Of a stretch of DNA of 64,000 nt, positions 9,073 to 17,949 are shown piece after piece; positions within the stretch are counted from its first letter, which is position 1, and each line of letters begins with the position of its first letter. Origin of the DNA: Denitrobaculum sp965225735 (GTDB lineage: Bacteria; Pseudomonadota; Alphaproteobacteria; Kiloniellales; Kiloniellaceae); NCBI GenBank assembly GCA_965225735.1, contig CBDDBN010000026.1, positions 62,001 to 126,000 of the forward strand. Reading direction: 5' to 3'. Made by a program: the position numbers and the translations under genes. The notes under the pieces are model-generated. The model was not told the DNA's origin. It saw only the letters and a list, made by a program, of their open reading frames with translations, and did no database searches.

Positions 9073-10182
9073 TTACGCCTCATAGACCGCGAAGGGCGCG
9101 CCCAATGCGCCGGGATCGGGAACGACGCCCAGCCCGGGCGCGTCCGGCAAGGTGACAAAACCGCCTTCGTTTCGTGCGCCCTGCCCCGGTACGGGATCTG
9201 TGGCGAGGTGATCGTGGCAGAGCCAACTCGCCAGGCGATTTTCGTCGGGGGTCGAGGCGGCCAGATGGAGCGCGGCTGTATCTGCCAGAGCCGAACCGCC
9301 GACATCCTCGATGTGCATCTGCCAGCCAACCGAAAGGCCGAAGTCTCTGATCTGCCGCGCTTTTGTGAGCCCACCGACCCGGTTCGGTTTTACTTTCACG
9401 CCCTGGCAGGCGCCGCGTTTCCAGGCCTCCAGATGATCCTGAAAAGTCTGCAGACATTCGTCGAGCATGATGGGTTGGCGGACTTTCGCGGCGATTTGGG
9501 CGCAGAGATCGAGGGTTTCGCAGGGCTGTTCGATCCAGTCGCGGGCGGCAACGGAATTCAGCACCTGCAGGGCGATGGCCGGGATCCAGGCCCGGTTCAC
9601 GTCGAAGGTCACTTTTTCCCCGGCCGGAAGCGCCGCCGAAATGGCCTCGATGCGAGCGATATCCGCCTGGGGATCACTGCCGCCGATCTTAGCGGAATGA
9701 ACACGATAGCCCTTACCGCTCGCTTTTTGGATGAGGGCGATCATCTCCTCTGGCGTGCCGGTGGAGATGGAGGAATTGACCGCCACCGGAGCGGCTTTCT
9801 GCGCGCCCATCAGTTTCCAGAGCGGCATTCCGGCTGTCTGGCCAAAAAGATCCCAACAGGCCACATCGAGCGCCGATTTGACATACAAATGCCCCGGCAG
9901 CGTGACATCCATCAGCCGGTTGAGATGATCCAGCGCGCAAGGGTCTTCACCCAGCAGAGTCGGCGCGAGAATTTCCAGTCCGGCGCGGACACCCCGGCCG
10001 TGTGCCGGCAAATAAGATTCCCCCCAGGGGCAAGCTTCGCCCCAGCCGGCCCGACCGTCATCGCTCTCGATCCGGATGAAGGTGGAATCCAGGCGCTCGA
10101 ACTTCAGCCGCCCGCCGGAAAGCCAGTAGGGTGCCGAGAGCGGAAGGTCGATCTGCCAGACGGTGATGCGCGCAATCTTCAT
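9073..10182 (-). CDS. Enolase-superfamily (MR/MLE) enzyme, paralogue 2 of 3
   Basis: A 369-residue homologue of the genes on either side. The active site is complete: K165 (SAKIGGSD) and K265 (VKPNRVGG) as acid/base lysines, with D194 (FDVNRAW), E218 (IEQPC) and D241 (MLDECLQT) as metal ligands. Beyond the catalytic residues it differs clearly from its neighbours, for example VHSAK instead of FQIKV and no Lys before the D241 motif. Substrate choice has therefore probably diverged rather than the copies being redundant. It starts at 10182, one base after the stop of paralogue 1, which implies translational coupling. Confidence 0.9.
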   Translation of the reverse strand: MKIARITVWQIDLPLSAPYWLSGGRLKFERLDSTFIRIESDDGRAGWGEACPWGESYLPAHGRGVRAGLEILAPTLLGEDPCALDHLNRLMDVTLPGHLYVKSALDVACWDLFGQTAGMPLWKLMGAQKAAPVAVNSSISTGTPEEMIALIQKASGKGYRVHSAKIGGSDPQADIARIEAISAALPAGEKVTFDVNRAWIPAIALQVLNSVAARDWIEQPCETLDLCAQIAAKVRQPIMLDECLQTFQDHLEAWKRGACQGVKVKPNRVGGLTKARQIRDFGLSVGWQMHIEDVGGSALADTAALHLAASTPDENRLASWLCHDHLATDPVPGQGARNEGGFVTLPDAPGLGVVPDPGALGAPFAVYEA

Positions 10183-10183
10183 G

Positions 10184-11290
10184 TCAGGCCTCGAAGACGG
10201 CGACCGGCGCGCCGAGAGACTCGAAGTCCGGCTCGACCCCGAGACCGGGCGCATCGGAAACAAAGAGTTTTCCCTCGGCAGTCTCCGGCCCCGGTTGGCC
10301 GGTCGAGCGGGTGTTGTAGTTGTGCAGGTCGGTGGTGTTGATCAGGGACTCGCTGGGCGTGGTCGCGGCAAAGTGGGCCAGCGCCGCGGCGCAGATCGCG
10401 CCACCCCAGGTATCTTCGGCGACGACCGGGATGCGGTTGTCCACAAAGAAGTCGCGCATCCGCCGCGCCTTCGACAGACCACCGAGGTTCGAGATCTTCA
10501 GACAAACCGCCTCAGCGCTCTTGTCCGCCACGATCCGTTGCGCCATGCGGATGTCGGTCACCACCTCGTCCAGCTTCATGGGCAGATCGGTTCGCGCGCG
10601 CACCTGAAGGCACTCCTCGTAGGTCCGGCAGGGCTGTTCGAGGAAATAGTCCAGATCCCTGGTCGCTCGCGCCACCCGGATGGCCTCGTCGACCCGCCAG
10701 CCCCGGTTAGCATCGGCGAAGGCCTTTTCCCCCGGCTTCAGCAGCGGCACCGTTGCGCGGATCCGCTCGATATCCTGTGCCCAGTCCGCACCGACTTTGA
10801 TCTGGAACTGCCGGTAACCGGCGTCCCGGTGCGCCTCCATCTCCGCGATGGTTTCGTCGCGCGACTTTTGCGGCGCCACCCGGTACATCGGCGCGCCGTC
10901 AGTCAGCTTGCCACCCCAGAGCCGCCAAAGCGGCTCGCCCGTCGCCTTGCCCAGGATGTCCCAGCAAGCCGCATCGAAGGGCGCCTTGGCGTAGCCCTGC
11001 CCGAGGATCGTCCCGTCCATCAGACGCTCGATCCGCGCGACGGCCCGCGGGTCCTCGCCAAGCAACAGCGGCGCGATCAACTTCGCCGCCGCCAAGACGC
11101 CTTCCGAATGCGCCTCCATATAGTTCTCGCCGCAGGGCGTGAACTCGCCACAGCCAGCAAGGCCCGCATCGGTCTCGATCGTCACAACAGAGCTCTGCGC
11201 GACCTCGATCGCATTGCCCGCGCCCCAGCGGTAAGCGCCGTCGACGTAGGGCAGATGCGTCTTATAGACCGCGATGCGGGTGATCTTCAT
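10184..11290 (-). CDS. Enolase-superfamily enzyme, cis-3-hydroxyproline dehydratase / proline-betaine racemase-like, paralogue 1 of 3
   Basis: A 368-residue member of the mandelate racemase/muconate-lactonizing branch. It has K165 (FQIKVG), D193 (FADANRGW), E218 (FLEQPC), D241 (MKLDEVV) and K265 (LKISNLGG), a full two-lysine, three-metal-ligand site. The spacing and GGLSKARR match enzymes acting on proline-type amino acids and their betaines (HpbD and cis-3-hydroxyproline dehydratase subgroups), as I remember those families. It sits five bases after the alcohol dehydrogenase stop and leads the three enolase-type genes. Racemisation versus dehydration cannot be decided from these residues alone. 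Confidence 0.9.
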   Translation of the reverse strand: MKITRIAVYKTHLPYVDGAYRWGAGNAIEVAQSSVVTIETDAGLAGCGEFTPCGENYMEAHSEGVLAAAKLIAPLLLGEDPRAVARIERLMDGTILGQGYAKAPFDAACWDILGKATGEPLWRLWGGKLTDGAPMYRVAPQKSRDETIAEMEAHRDAGYRQFQIKVGADWAQDIERIRATVPLLKPGEKAFADANRGWRVDEAIRVARATRDLDYFLEQPCRTYEECLQVRARTDLPMKLDEVVTDIRMAQRIVADKSAEAVCLKISNLGGLSKARRMRDFFVDNRIPVVAEDTWGGAICAAALAHFAATTPSESLINTTDLHNYNTRSTGQPGPETAEGKLFVSDAPGLGVEPDFESLGAPVAVFEA

Positions 11291-11295
11291 GGCCG

Positions 11296-12396
11296 TCAGT
11301 CCAGGGTCACCACGATGTTGCCAGTATGCTTCTTGTCGATGAAAGCCTGCTGCGCCTGGACGAGATCTTTCAGCGGATAGCTGGCGGCCAACAGTGGCTT
11401 CACCTCGCCGCGCGCGATGTAGCCGACCAGGTCCGCGAAGATGCCGGGCGGCACGATGGTTGCGCCAGTGAAGGTCAGGTCCCGCAGGTAAAAGGTACGC
11501 AGGTCGAAGTCCACCATCGGACCGGCAATAGCACCGGCGCAGGTGTAGCGACCGCCGCGCGCCAGGGCATCGATCAGGGCCGGCCAGCTGTCCCCGCCGA
11601 CCACGTCAGCCACCACCGTTACGCTCTCTTTGCCGGTCGCATCTTTCAGTGCCGCCTTCAGATCGGCGGGTGTGCGCGGCAAGAGGGCATCGGCACCTAC
11701 GGCTTTGACCTGGTCCCACTTGGCTTCGCTGGCCATGGCGATCGCGGAAGCGCCCCGACGCTTGGCGAGCTGGATCAGGGCGGAGCCAACACCGCCCGAA
11801 GCCCCGGGGATCAAAACGCTGTCACCCTCCCCGACCTGCGCGCGGTTCAGCATGTTCTCAGCCGTTACATAAGAAGTCGCGAAGGTCGCGAGTTCCGCGT
11901 CGGAGAGGTCGCAGTCGATCGGATGGACATTGCGGTGGTCGGCCTTTGTGAACTCCGCAAAGCCGCCATCGCATTCGGAGCCGAAGTAACCGCAGCGATC
12001 CATATTCATCGGGTCGTCCCAGTCGCGCAGCCAGACATCGACCAGAACCCGTCTGCCGATCAGGTTGGCATCGGCGCCTTCACCGACGGCAACCACAGTC
12101 CCGGCGACGTCAGCGCCCTGGATGCGCGGAAAGGTAATGGCCGCCCCGCCCCAGGTGGCGTCCTCTTCTTCCGCCGTCTCGAACGCGCCGCCCGTGGTCT
12201 CGTCAGTGACTCCCTTCGAGTACCAGGCCGTGCGCGTGTTGACGTCCGTGTTGTTGAGGCCGCAGGCCTGGACCCTGATCAAGACTTCGCCCGGCCTCGG
12301 CTGTGGAACCGGCCAGTCCTGGTGATAGACCAGTTTGTCGAAATCCCCGTGACCGGTCAGGACCACCGCCCGCATAGATTCTGGAAGATTGCTCAT
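11296..12396 (-). CDS. MDR-family alcohol dehydrogenase / quinone oxidoreductase-like
   Basis: A 366-residue medium-chain dehydrogenase/reductase. An N-terminal GroES-like domain (PGEVLIRVQACGLNNTD) is followed by an NAD(P)H-binding fold with SGGVGSALIQLAKRRGA near residue 195. The structural-zinc cysteine cluster of zinc alcohol dehydrogenases is not evident, so it may be zinc-free like quinone oxidoreductases, although the family also contains partial-zinc forms. The start overlaps the stop of the upstream DMGDH-like gene by four bases, tying it firmly into the operon. Likely role is redox conversion of an aldehyde or alcohol intermediate. Confidence 0.85.
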   Translation of the reverse strand: MSNLPESMRAVVLTGHGDFDKLVYHQDWPVPQPRPGEVLIRVQACGLNNTDVNTRTAWYSKGVTDETTGGAFETAEEEDATWGGAAITFPRIQGADVAGTVVAVGEGADANLIGRRVLVDVWLRDWDDPMNMDRCGYFGSECDGGFAEFTKADHRNVHPIDCDLSDAELATFATSYVTAENMLNRAQVGEGDSVLIPGASGGVGSALIQLAKRRGASAIAMASEAKWDQVKAVGADALLPRTPADLKAALKDATGKESVTVVADVVGGDSWPALIDALARGGRYTCAGAIAGPMVDFDLRTFYLRDLTFTGATIVPPGIFADLVGYIARGEVKPLLAASYPLKDLVQAQQAFIDKKHTGNIVVTLD

Positions 12397-14849
12397 GCCG
12401 CATCGCTCCTCGGCTTCATGCTCTCCGGATCATAGGCGGGCTCGCCCAGAACGCGGGCAGGCCTCTCCTGCCCCATGACAACAACCTCGAGGTTCGTGCC
12501 TGGCACCGCCGCCTCCGGCTTCACATAAGCAAAGGCCAGAACGCTGCCCACCGTGTGCCCGTAGGCGACCGAACTGGTCGTACCCACGACAGCGCCATCC
12601 TTCAGCACAGCTTCGCCACCATGTCCGTCGGTGTCCCCGTCCGCGTCGATGGAGAGATAGACGCAGACCCAGGGCAAGGCCTTATCCAGGCTCGCCTGGG
12701 TTTCGGTTTTACCGAGGAAGTCCTTCTCCATCTTGACGAAACGCATGACATCGGCTTCCGGCAGGGTCACCTCGTTGGTGAGTTCACCTGCGCCCTTGAA
12801 GCCCTTTTCCATACGCATGGCGTTCATGGCGAAGGAGCCGTAGTCGGCGATGCCGTGCGCCTCGCCGGACGCCCAGAGTGCATCGTAGACCGCGAGCATG
12901 TCTTCGCGCGGGCCGTGAATCTCCCATCCGAGCTCCCCGGCGTAAGACATTCTGAAGACCCACATTTTCCGGCCCGTGATTTCGATCTCCTGCGCGCTGA
13001 GCCAGCGGAAACTCGCATTGTCCAACGGCGCCGGCGTGTTGGCGGCCAGTACCACGCGCGACTGTGGTCCCTGCAGCGCGATGGCCGACCAGTCGTCCGA
13101 GCGCTTGATGATTTCGAGCGTCTCACCTGCTTGATGCTGCGCCAGATGATCCAGCAGGCGCTGTTCGAAGAAGGCGGCGCAGACCAGGTAGAAGCGGTCC
13201 TCGGCCAAACGCACGACCGTAAGCTCGATCTCAATGCGTCCGCGTCGGTTCAGCAGGTGCGTCAGGGCTATACCGCCGACTTTTTTCGGCAAGCGGTTCG
13301 GCACCAGACGGTCAAGAAAGGCTTCCGCATCCGCTCCGCAAACCTCCACCTTGGTGAAGGCGGAAATATCCATGACCCCAACAGCTTCGCGGACGGCCTT
13401 CACCTCGGCCGCCACCATGTCGTGCACCTCATTGCGCCGGAAGGAATAGTGGTCTTCCTGCGCCACACCGTCGCGCGCGAACCAGCGCGGACGCTCGTGA
13501 CCGTAGACCTCTTCGTAGACCGCTCCCTTTTCCTGCAGGCGTTCGTAGAGCGGGCTGGGTTTGATCGGCCGGCCGGCCAGACGGTTGAAATGCGGGAAGG
13601 GAATCTCATGGCGCAGACAGTAATCTTCCTTCGCCTTGATCACCTGCCAGTCCTTGTCGGCGTAGTCGCCGAAACGGCGCGGATCGAATTCGCGCATGGA
13701 AATGTCCGCCGCGCCGTGCACCATCCAGCGCGCCAGTTCACGGGTCAGCCCCGGCCCCCAGCCGATGCCGATCTGCGTGCCGCAGCAGCACCAGTAGTTC
13801 TTCACGCCAGGCGCGGGACCGATCAGCGGATTGCCGTCCGGCGGGTGAGAGATGGCGCCGTGGACCTCACGCTTGATGCCCAGCTCGGTGAAGATCGGCA
13901 TGCGGTCGAGGGCGTTCTCTAGCCAGGGCATAACCCGGTCGTAGTCGGCCTCGAAGAGTTCGTTCTCCGCCTCCCAGGGACAGTGGTCGAGCCAGACCGC
14001 GTTGGGGTTTTCCTTCTCGTAAATCCCGATCAGGCCGGACTTTTGTTCCATGCGGATGTAGCCGGACACCAGCTTGTCGTCGCGGATCACCGGCAGTTCC
14101 TTCTCCAGCTCCAGGAACTGAGGCACGCTGTCGGTGACGAAGTAGTGGTGGGTCATGGAGGTCATGGGAAGCTGCAGTCCGCTCCACTCCCCCATCTGGC
14201 GGGCATAGGTGCCGCCGGCGTTGACCACATGCTCGCAGACGACATCGCCCAGCTCGGTCGAGACCTTCCATTCGCCGCCGGGCAGCTGCTTGATATCGGT
14301 GGTCCGACAGCGGCGGATGATCTTCGCCCCCTGCTGGCGCGCCCCGGTCGCGAGCGCCTGGGTGATGCCCGAAGGATCGGCGTGGCCGTCGTCCGGCGTG
14401 TAGAGGGCGCCCTGGACCCCGTCCAGGTTATAGAAGGGATGCAGCTCCCGGATCCGCTCCGGCCCGACCAGTTCGATGTTGAAGCCGAGCGCCCGGCCCA
14501 CGCTCAGGGTATGACGCAGCCAGTCCATCTCGTCGTCGGTGTAAGCCAGACGGAAGGAGCCGCAGCCGTGCCAGGTGACCGACTGCCCGGTCTCCGCCTC
14601 CAGCTTCCCGGCATAGAGCCCGATGTTGTAGTCGACACAGCGACCGAGCCCGAAGCTGGAGGTGGAATGGGTGATCTGACCGGCCGCATGCCAGGTCGAA
14701 CCCGAGGTCAGTTCCGCCTTTTCCAGCAAGAGGATATCCCTCCAACCTTCATGCGCCAGATGATAGGCCAGGCCGCAGCCCATGATGCCACCGCCGACGA
14801 TGACGACGCGCGCCGTGGCGGGGAGTTTCGAAGAAGGATCTGAGGACAC
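12393..14849 (-). CDS. Dimethylglycine/sarcosine dehydrogenase-like FAD oxidoreductase fused to a GcvT domain
   Basis: An 818-residue two-part enzyme. Residues 15-400 are a DAO-type FAD domain (GGGIMG at 19-24). STWHAAG contains H54 at the position where dimethylglycine and sarcosine dehydrogenases bind FAD covalently. Residues about 430-800 are a GcvT-like folate-binding domain, with FMN-free aminomethyltransferase features such as MSYAGELGWE. Relatives oxidatively remove an N-methyl group and pass the carbon to tetrahydrofolate. It is the first gene of the leftward operon and faces an RpiR regulator. With the Rieske oxygenase across the divide it would demethylate a betaine stepwise. Substrate inferred. 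Confidence 0.92.
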   Translation of the reverse strand: MSSDPSSKLPATARVVIVGGGIMGCGLAYHLAHEGWRDILLLEKAELTSGSTWHAAGQITHSTSSFGLGRCVDYNIGLYAGKLEAETGQSVTWHGCGSFRLAYTDDEMDWLRHTLSVGRALGFNIELVGPERIRELHPFYNLDGVQGALYTPDDGHADPSGITQALATGARQQGAKIIRRCRTTDIKQLPGGEWKVSTELGDVVCEHVVNAGGTYARQMGEWSGLQLPMTSMTHHYFVTDSVPQFLELEKELPVIRDDKLVSGYIRMEQKSGLIGIYEKENPNAVWLDHCPWEAENELFEADYDRVMPWLENALDRMPIFTELGIKREVHGAISHPPDGNPLIGPAPGVKNYWCCCGTQIGIGWGPGLTRELARWMVHGAADISMREFDPRRFGDYADKDWQVIKAKEDYCLRHEIPFPHFNRLAGRPIKPSPLYERLQEKGAVYEEVYGHERPRWFARDGVAQEDHYSFRRNEVHDMVAAEVKAVREAVGVMDISAFTKVEVCGADAEAFLDRLVPNRLPKKVGGIALTHLLNRRGRIEIELTVVRLAEDRFYLVCAAFFEQRLLDHLAQHQAGETLEIIKRSDDWSAIALQGPQSRVVLAANTPAPLDNASFRWLSAQEIEITGRKMWVFRMSYAGELGWEIHGPREDMLAVYDALWASGEAHGIADYGSFAMNAMRMEKGFKGAGELTNEVTLPEADVMRFVKMEKDFLGKTETQASLDKALPWVCVYLSIDADGDTDGHGGEAVLKDGAVVGTTSSVAYGHTVGSVLAFAYVKPEAAVPGTNLEVVVMGQERPARVLGEPAYDPESMKPRSDAA

Positions 14850-14911
14850 CTTGCCTGTTCCCTGACTGACGAGAAGGAAGCGGATTTCGATAGACAGGCT
14901 AAATGTATATT

Positions 14912-14948
14912 TGTACCATCGTCAATCATGAATAACATGAATGTACCA
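14912..14948 (+). promoter_or_regulatory. Two TGTACCA direct repeats, candidate RpiR operator
   Basis: TGTACCA occurs at 14912-14918 and again at 14942-14948, thirty bases apart (about three helical turns), each in an AT-rich setting (TTTGTACCAT, AATGTACCAA). They straddle the start of the RpiR gene and lie just before the divergent DMGDH operon. This position suits an autoregulatory site controlling both directions. The motif is short, so this is only a candidate. Confidence 0.35.
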
Positions 14949-15848
14949 AAAATGGACTCACCCCGGCCCCAAGACCTGCTGCGCGAACTGGCCGTCGAGC
15001 TGGAAAGCCTGACGCCGGAGACCCGCAAGGCCGCCGCTTACGTGCTGGAAAACCCCAATGATGTAGGCGTTTCGTCGATCCGGGAAATCGCCGAAGCGGC
15101 CCAGGTGAAACCCAACACCTTCGTGCGCATGGCCCGCTCGGTCGGCTTCGAGGGCTATGACGATTTCCGCGAACCCTTTCGGGAGGAGATCCGCAACGGC
15201 CGGGCCAACTTCCCGGACCGCGCCCGCTGGCTGCAGTCCCTCTCCAAGGGCGGGAAACTCGGTGGGCTCTACGCTGACATGGCGGCCAGTGCCATCGCCA
15301 ACATCGAAGAGAGCTTCGCGAGCACCGACGCGGTGCAGATCCAGGCCGCCGCCGACGCCATCGTGCAGGCGCGGCGCACCTACGTGCTGGGGGTCGGCGT
15401 GAACAACGCGCTCGCGCGCAATTTCGCCTACCTCGCGGGCATGGCCGTCGACACCATCGAGGCCATCCCGCGTCCCGGCAGCCTCGCCATCGATGACATC
15501 GCCCGGGCGGGAAAAGACGACGTGCTGCTCGCCATGACCTTCAAGCCCTACCGCAGCGAGGTGGTCGAAGCGGTTGAAGTGGCGAGAGATCAGGGCGTCA
15601 CCATCATTGGCATCTCCGACAGCCCGGCCTCCCCCATCGTCGCCGGCAGCGAACATGGCTTCGTGGTGCAATCGGACACACCGCAGTTCTTTCCCTCGAC
15701 GGTCGCCACGGTGGCGCTGCTGGAAACCCTGATGGCCTTCGTGATCGCCGACGCCAGCCCCGAGGTGATCGCCAACATCGAGGCCTTTCACGAACGCCGA
15801 CACAAACTCGGAATCTACCGGGACGAAGCAAGAGGAAACGGGAAATGA
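14928..15848 (+). CDS. MurR/RpiR-family transcriptional regulator
   Basis: A 306-residue regulator with an N-terminal RpiR helix-turn-helix (about 20-95: SSIREIAEAAQVKPNTFVRM) and a C-terminal SIS domain (about 130-270, including GISDSPASPIVAGSE). It shares the layout and several segments (NPNDV, MTFKPY vs SFRPY, ISDS) with the regulator at the window's left end, so the two are paralogues. It is transcribed away from the DMGDH/enolase operon and overlaps the Rieske gene by four bases, so it most likely governs both units. ATGs at 14928, 14938-region and 14950 compete as starts; none has a strong Shine-Dalgarno. Confidence 0.9.
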   Translation: MNNMNVPKMDSPRPQDLLRELAVELESLTPETRKAAAYVLENPNDVGVSSIREIAEAAQVKPNTFVRMARSVGFEGYDDFREPFREEIRNGRANFPDRARWLQSLSKGGKLGGLYADMAASAIANIEESFASTDAVQIQAAADAIVQARRTYVLGVGVNNALARNFAYLAGMAVDTIEAIPRPGSLAIDDIARAGKDDVLLAMTFKPYRSEVVEAVEVARDQGVTIIGISDSPASPIVAGSEHGFVVQSDTPQFFPSTVATVALLETLMAFVIADASPEVIANIEAFHERRHKLGIYRDEARGNGK

Positions 15849-16936
15849 GCGAGGCCGTCGAAATCATCCACTCGCTGGACGCGCGCTACTACACCGACCC
15901 GGAAATCTTCCGGATCGAACAGCGGGGTCTGCTGTCCAGGACCTGGCAGTTCGCGGGACATGTTTCGCAGCTTGAAAAGCGCGGTGATTACTTCGCCTTC
16001 GAAATCGGCGGGCAAAGCCTCTTCTGCGTGCGGGGCCGGGATGACGAGATCCGGGCCTTCTACAACGTTTGCCAGCACCGAGCGCACGAACTGGTCACGG
16101 GCTCAGGCAACGCGCGTAATATCGTCTGCCCCTACCATGCCTGGACCTACGAACTCACCGGGCAGCTCAAGGCCGGCCCCAACATCCGCGCGGTGCCCGG
16201 TTTCGACAAGCAAAAGGTCTGCCTGACCTCCGTCCGGGTGGAAGACTTCTGCGGCTTTCTCTTCGTCAATCTTGACCCTGATGCCGCGCCCATGGACGAA
16301 TGGTTTCCCGAAGCGCGCGGACAGCTGGCATCTTTCGTTCCCGACATCGCGCGCCTGAAGCCGCTGGAATGGGTCGAGATTCCGGAGAACTGCAACTGGA
16401 AGGTCTCCATCGAGAACTACTCCGAGTGCTACCACTGTCAGCTCAATCACCCAACCTTCGCGACCGGCGTGGTCAAACCGGAGACCTACGACATCCAGCC
16501 GCAGGGTTACTGTCTCCGCCACACCACCGAGTGCCAGAACCTGGAGCAGATGAGCTATCCCATCGATCTGGAGTCCAACGAGCACGCGGGCGATTATTCG
16601 TCCTGGTTCCTCTGGCCGATGTTTTCCTTCCAGGTCTATCCGGGCAATGTGCTCAACACCTACCACTGGCGCGCCGTAGACGAAGAGCATGTGGTGGTCT
16701 GGCGTGGCTGGTACAGCGTCGACGGCGTCGACTCCGACGTGGTGCATCGGCTGGCCGTGCAGGACCGGGCCACGACGGTCGAAGAAGATATCCATCTGGT
16801 GGAGTCGGTTCAGCGCGGCCTGAAGAGCCGCGGCTACCGTCCCGGCCCGCTAGTGCTGGACCCAAACCACGGCGTGCGCTCGGAACACTCCTTAAAGCAC
16901 CTTCAGAGCTGGATTCGCGAAGCGGTTGATGGTTAG
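15845..16936 (+). CDS. Rieske non-heme iron oxygenase, betaine demethylase-like
   Basis: A 363-residue oxygenase alpha subunit. The Rieske [2Fe-2S] ligands are C76-x-H78 and C95-x2-H98 (VCQHRAHE and VCPYHAW). The mononuclear iron site has E194, H197 and H202 (SECYHCQLNHP) with an acidic ligand near D315. Length and motifs fit the choline/carnitine monooxygenase and stachydrine or glycine-betaine demethylase group rather than aromatic-ring dioxygenases, which also need a beta subunit. No reductase gene is visible nearby, so electrons must come from elsewhere. It is coupled to the RpiR gene and opposite the DMGDH-like gene, supporting N-demethylation of a quaternary amine. Confidence 0.88.
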   Translation: MSEAVEIIHSLDARYYTDPEIFRIEQRGLLSRTWQFAGHVSQLEKRGDYFAFEIGGQSLFCVRGRDDEIRAFYNVCQHRAHELVTGSGNARNIVCPYHAWTYELTGQLKAGPNIRAVPGFDKQKVCLTSVRVEDFCGFLFVNLDPDAAPMDEWFPEARGQLASFVPDIARLKPLEWVEIPENCNWKVSIENYSECYHCQLNHPTFATGVVKPETYDIQPQGYCLRHTTECQNLEQMSYPIDLESNEHAGDYSSWFLWPMFSFQVYPGNVLNTYHWRAVDEEHVVVWRGWYSVDGVDSDVVHRLAVQDRATTVEEDIHLVESVQRGLKSRGYRPGPLVLDPNHGVRSEHSLKHLQSWIREAVDG

Positions 16937-17148
16937 GCTTTTTGCTTCGCATAAAGCCGGTTCCGGCCCGCACCCCCGCCCGGCCGCCCAACAGTATTGT
17001 CCTCTGGACAGCCGGGCGGGTGCACGGGCCCAGAGCAGATCCGGTTTGAATGGAATCGCCTTTGGCGATCCGTCAACCGATGATTCTGCTCTAACTATAT
17101 GGATTAGTGCGGATTCACAGCAACACACCCTGGATGAGAGGCAAGTTC

Positions 17149-17526
17149 ATGGACGACTTTTTCGACAAGGGCCTGGAACAGCGCAAGGCCACCCTCGGCG
17201 CGGAGTACGTCGAGAAAAACCTGGCCGCCGCGGACGATTTCACCCGGCCTTTTCAGGAAGCCATGACCGCCTGGTGCTGGGGCTTCGGCTGGGGCGACGA
17301 GACCATCGATCCCAAGACCCGCTCCATGATGAACCTCGCCATGATCGGCGCGCTGGGCAAGATGCACGAGTGGGAAATTCACTGCCGCGGCGCCCTCAAC
17401 AATGGCGTCACCAAGGAAGAGATCCGCGCCATCATCCACGTGGTCGGGATCTACTGCGGCGTGCCCCAGTCGCTGGAGTGTTTCAGGGTCGCGCGGAAAG
17501 TGCTGGAAGAGCGCGACTTGCTCTGA
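17149..17526 (+). CDS. Carboxymuconolactone decarboxylase (CMD/AhpD-like) family protein
   Basis: A small helical protein of about 125 residues of the CMD family, with the core PKTRSMMNLAMIGALGKMHEWEIHCRGALNN (split here as PKTRSMMNLAMIG and HEWEIHCRGALNN) followed by VTKEEIRAIIHVVGIYCG. It lacks the CxxC of AhpD peroxidases and has the E-x-H-C pattern of 4-carboxymuconolactone decarboxylase-like members. GAGAGGCAA precedes the ATG at 17149; the frame is open to 17107. It follows the Rieske gene by about 210 bases and may be in the same unit. A decarboxylase or hydrolase role in the same pathway is possible but unproven. Confidence 0.8.
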   Translation: MDDFFDKGLEQRKATLGAEYVEKNLAAADDFTRPFQEAMTAWCWGFGWGDETIDPKTRSMMNLAMIGALGKMHEWEIHCRGALNNGVTKEEIRAIIHVVGIYCGVPQSLECFRVARKVLEERDLL

Positions 17527-17568
17527 CTCTCAGGGTCGTCTGAACGCTCCGAAACGCAGGAGCACACG

Positions 17569-17949
17569 TCAAACCTGATTGCTGATCTCCAGCAGATTGC
17601 CGTCGGGATCGCGCAGATAGATCGAGCGGATCGGACCGGTCGCGCCTGTGCGGGCGACCGGGCCTTCTTCGATGGTGATCTCGAGGGCCTCCAGATGCGC
17701 AATGACCTCGTCCAGGGGTGTAGAGGTTAGAAAACACAGATCGCCGCTGCCCGGCGTCGGCCGGTCCGCTTTGGGCAGAAACTCGGCGCCCGCCTGATGC
17801 AGGTTGATTTTCTGGCTACCGAAGATCAGAGCCTTACGGCCTTCGCCGAAGCTCGCGACTTCCATGCCCAGGGCGGCCCGGTAGAAATCACAAGTTGCTT
17901 CAATCGAAACAACGGTGAGAACAAGATGATCCAACTGGTCAACCCGCAT
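17569..17949 (-). CDS. VOC-superfamily (glyoxalase/dioxygenase fold) protein
   Basis: A 126-residue protein with two beta-alpha-beta-beta-beta modules: LDHLVLTVVSIEATCDFY at the N-terminus and IRSIYLRDPDGNLLEISN at the C-terminus. Likely metal ligands are H8 and the terminal Glu of LLEI. Family members include glyoxalase I, fosfomycin-resistance enzymes, extradiol dioxygenases and epimerases, so the reaction cannot be named. It is convergent with the CMD gene and apparently a single-gene unit. Confidence 0.82.
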   Translation of the reverse strand: MRVDQLDHLVLTVVSIEATCDFYRAALGMEVASFGEGRKALIFGSQKINLHQAGAEFLPKADRPTPGSGDLCFLTSTPLDEVIAHLEALEITIEEGPVARTGATGPIRSIYLRDPDGNLLEISNQV

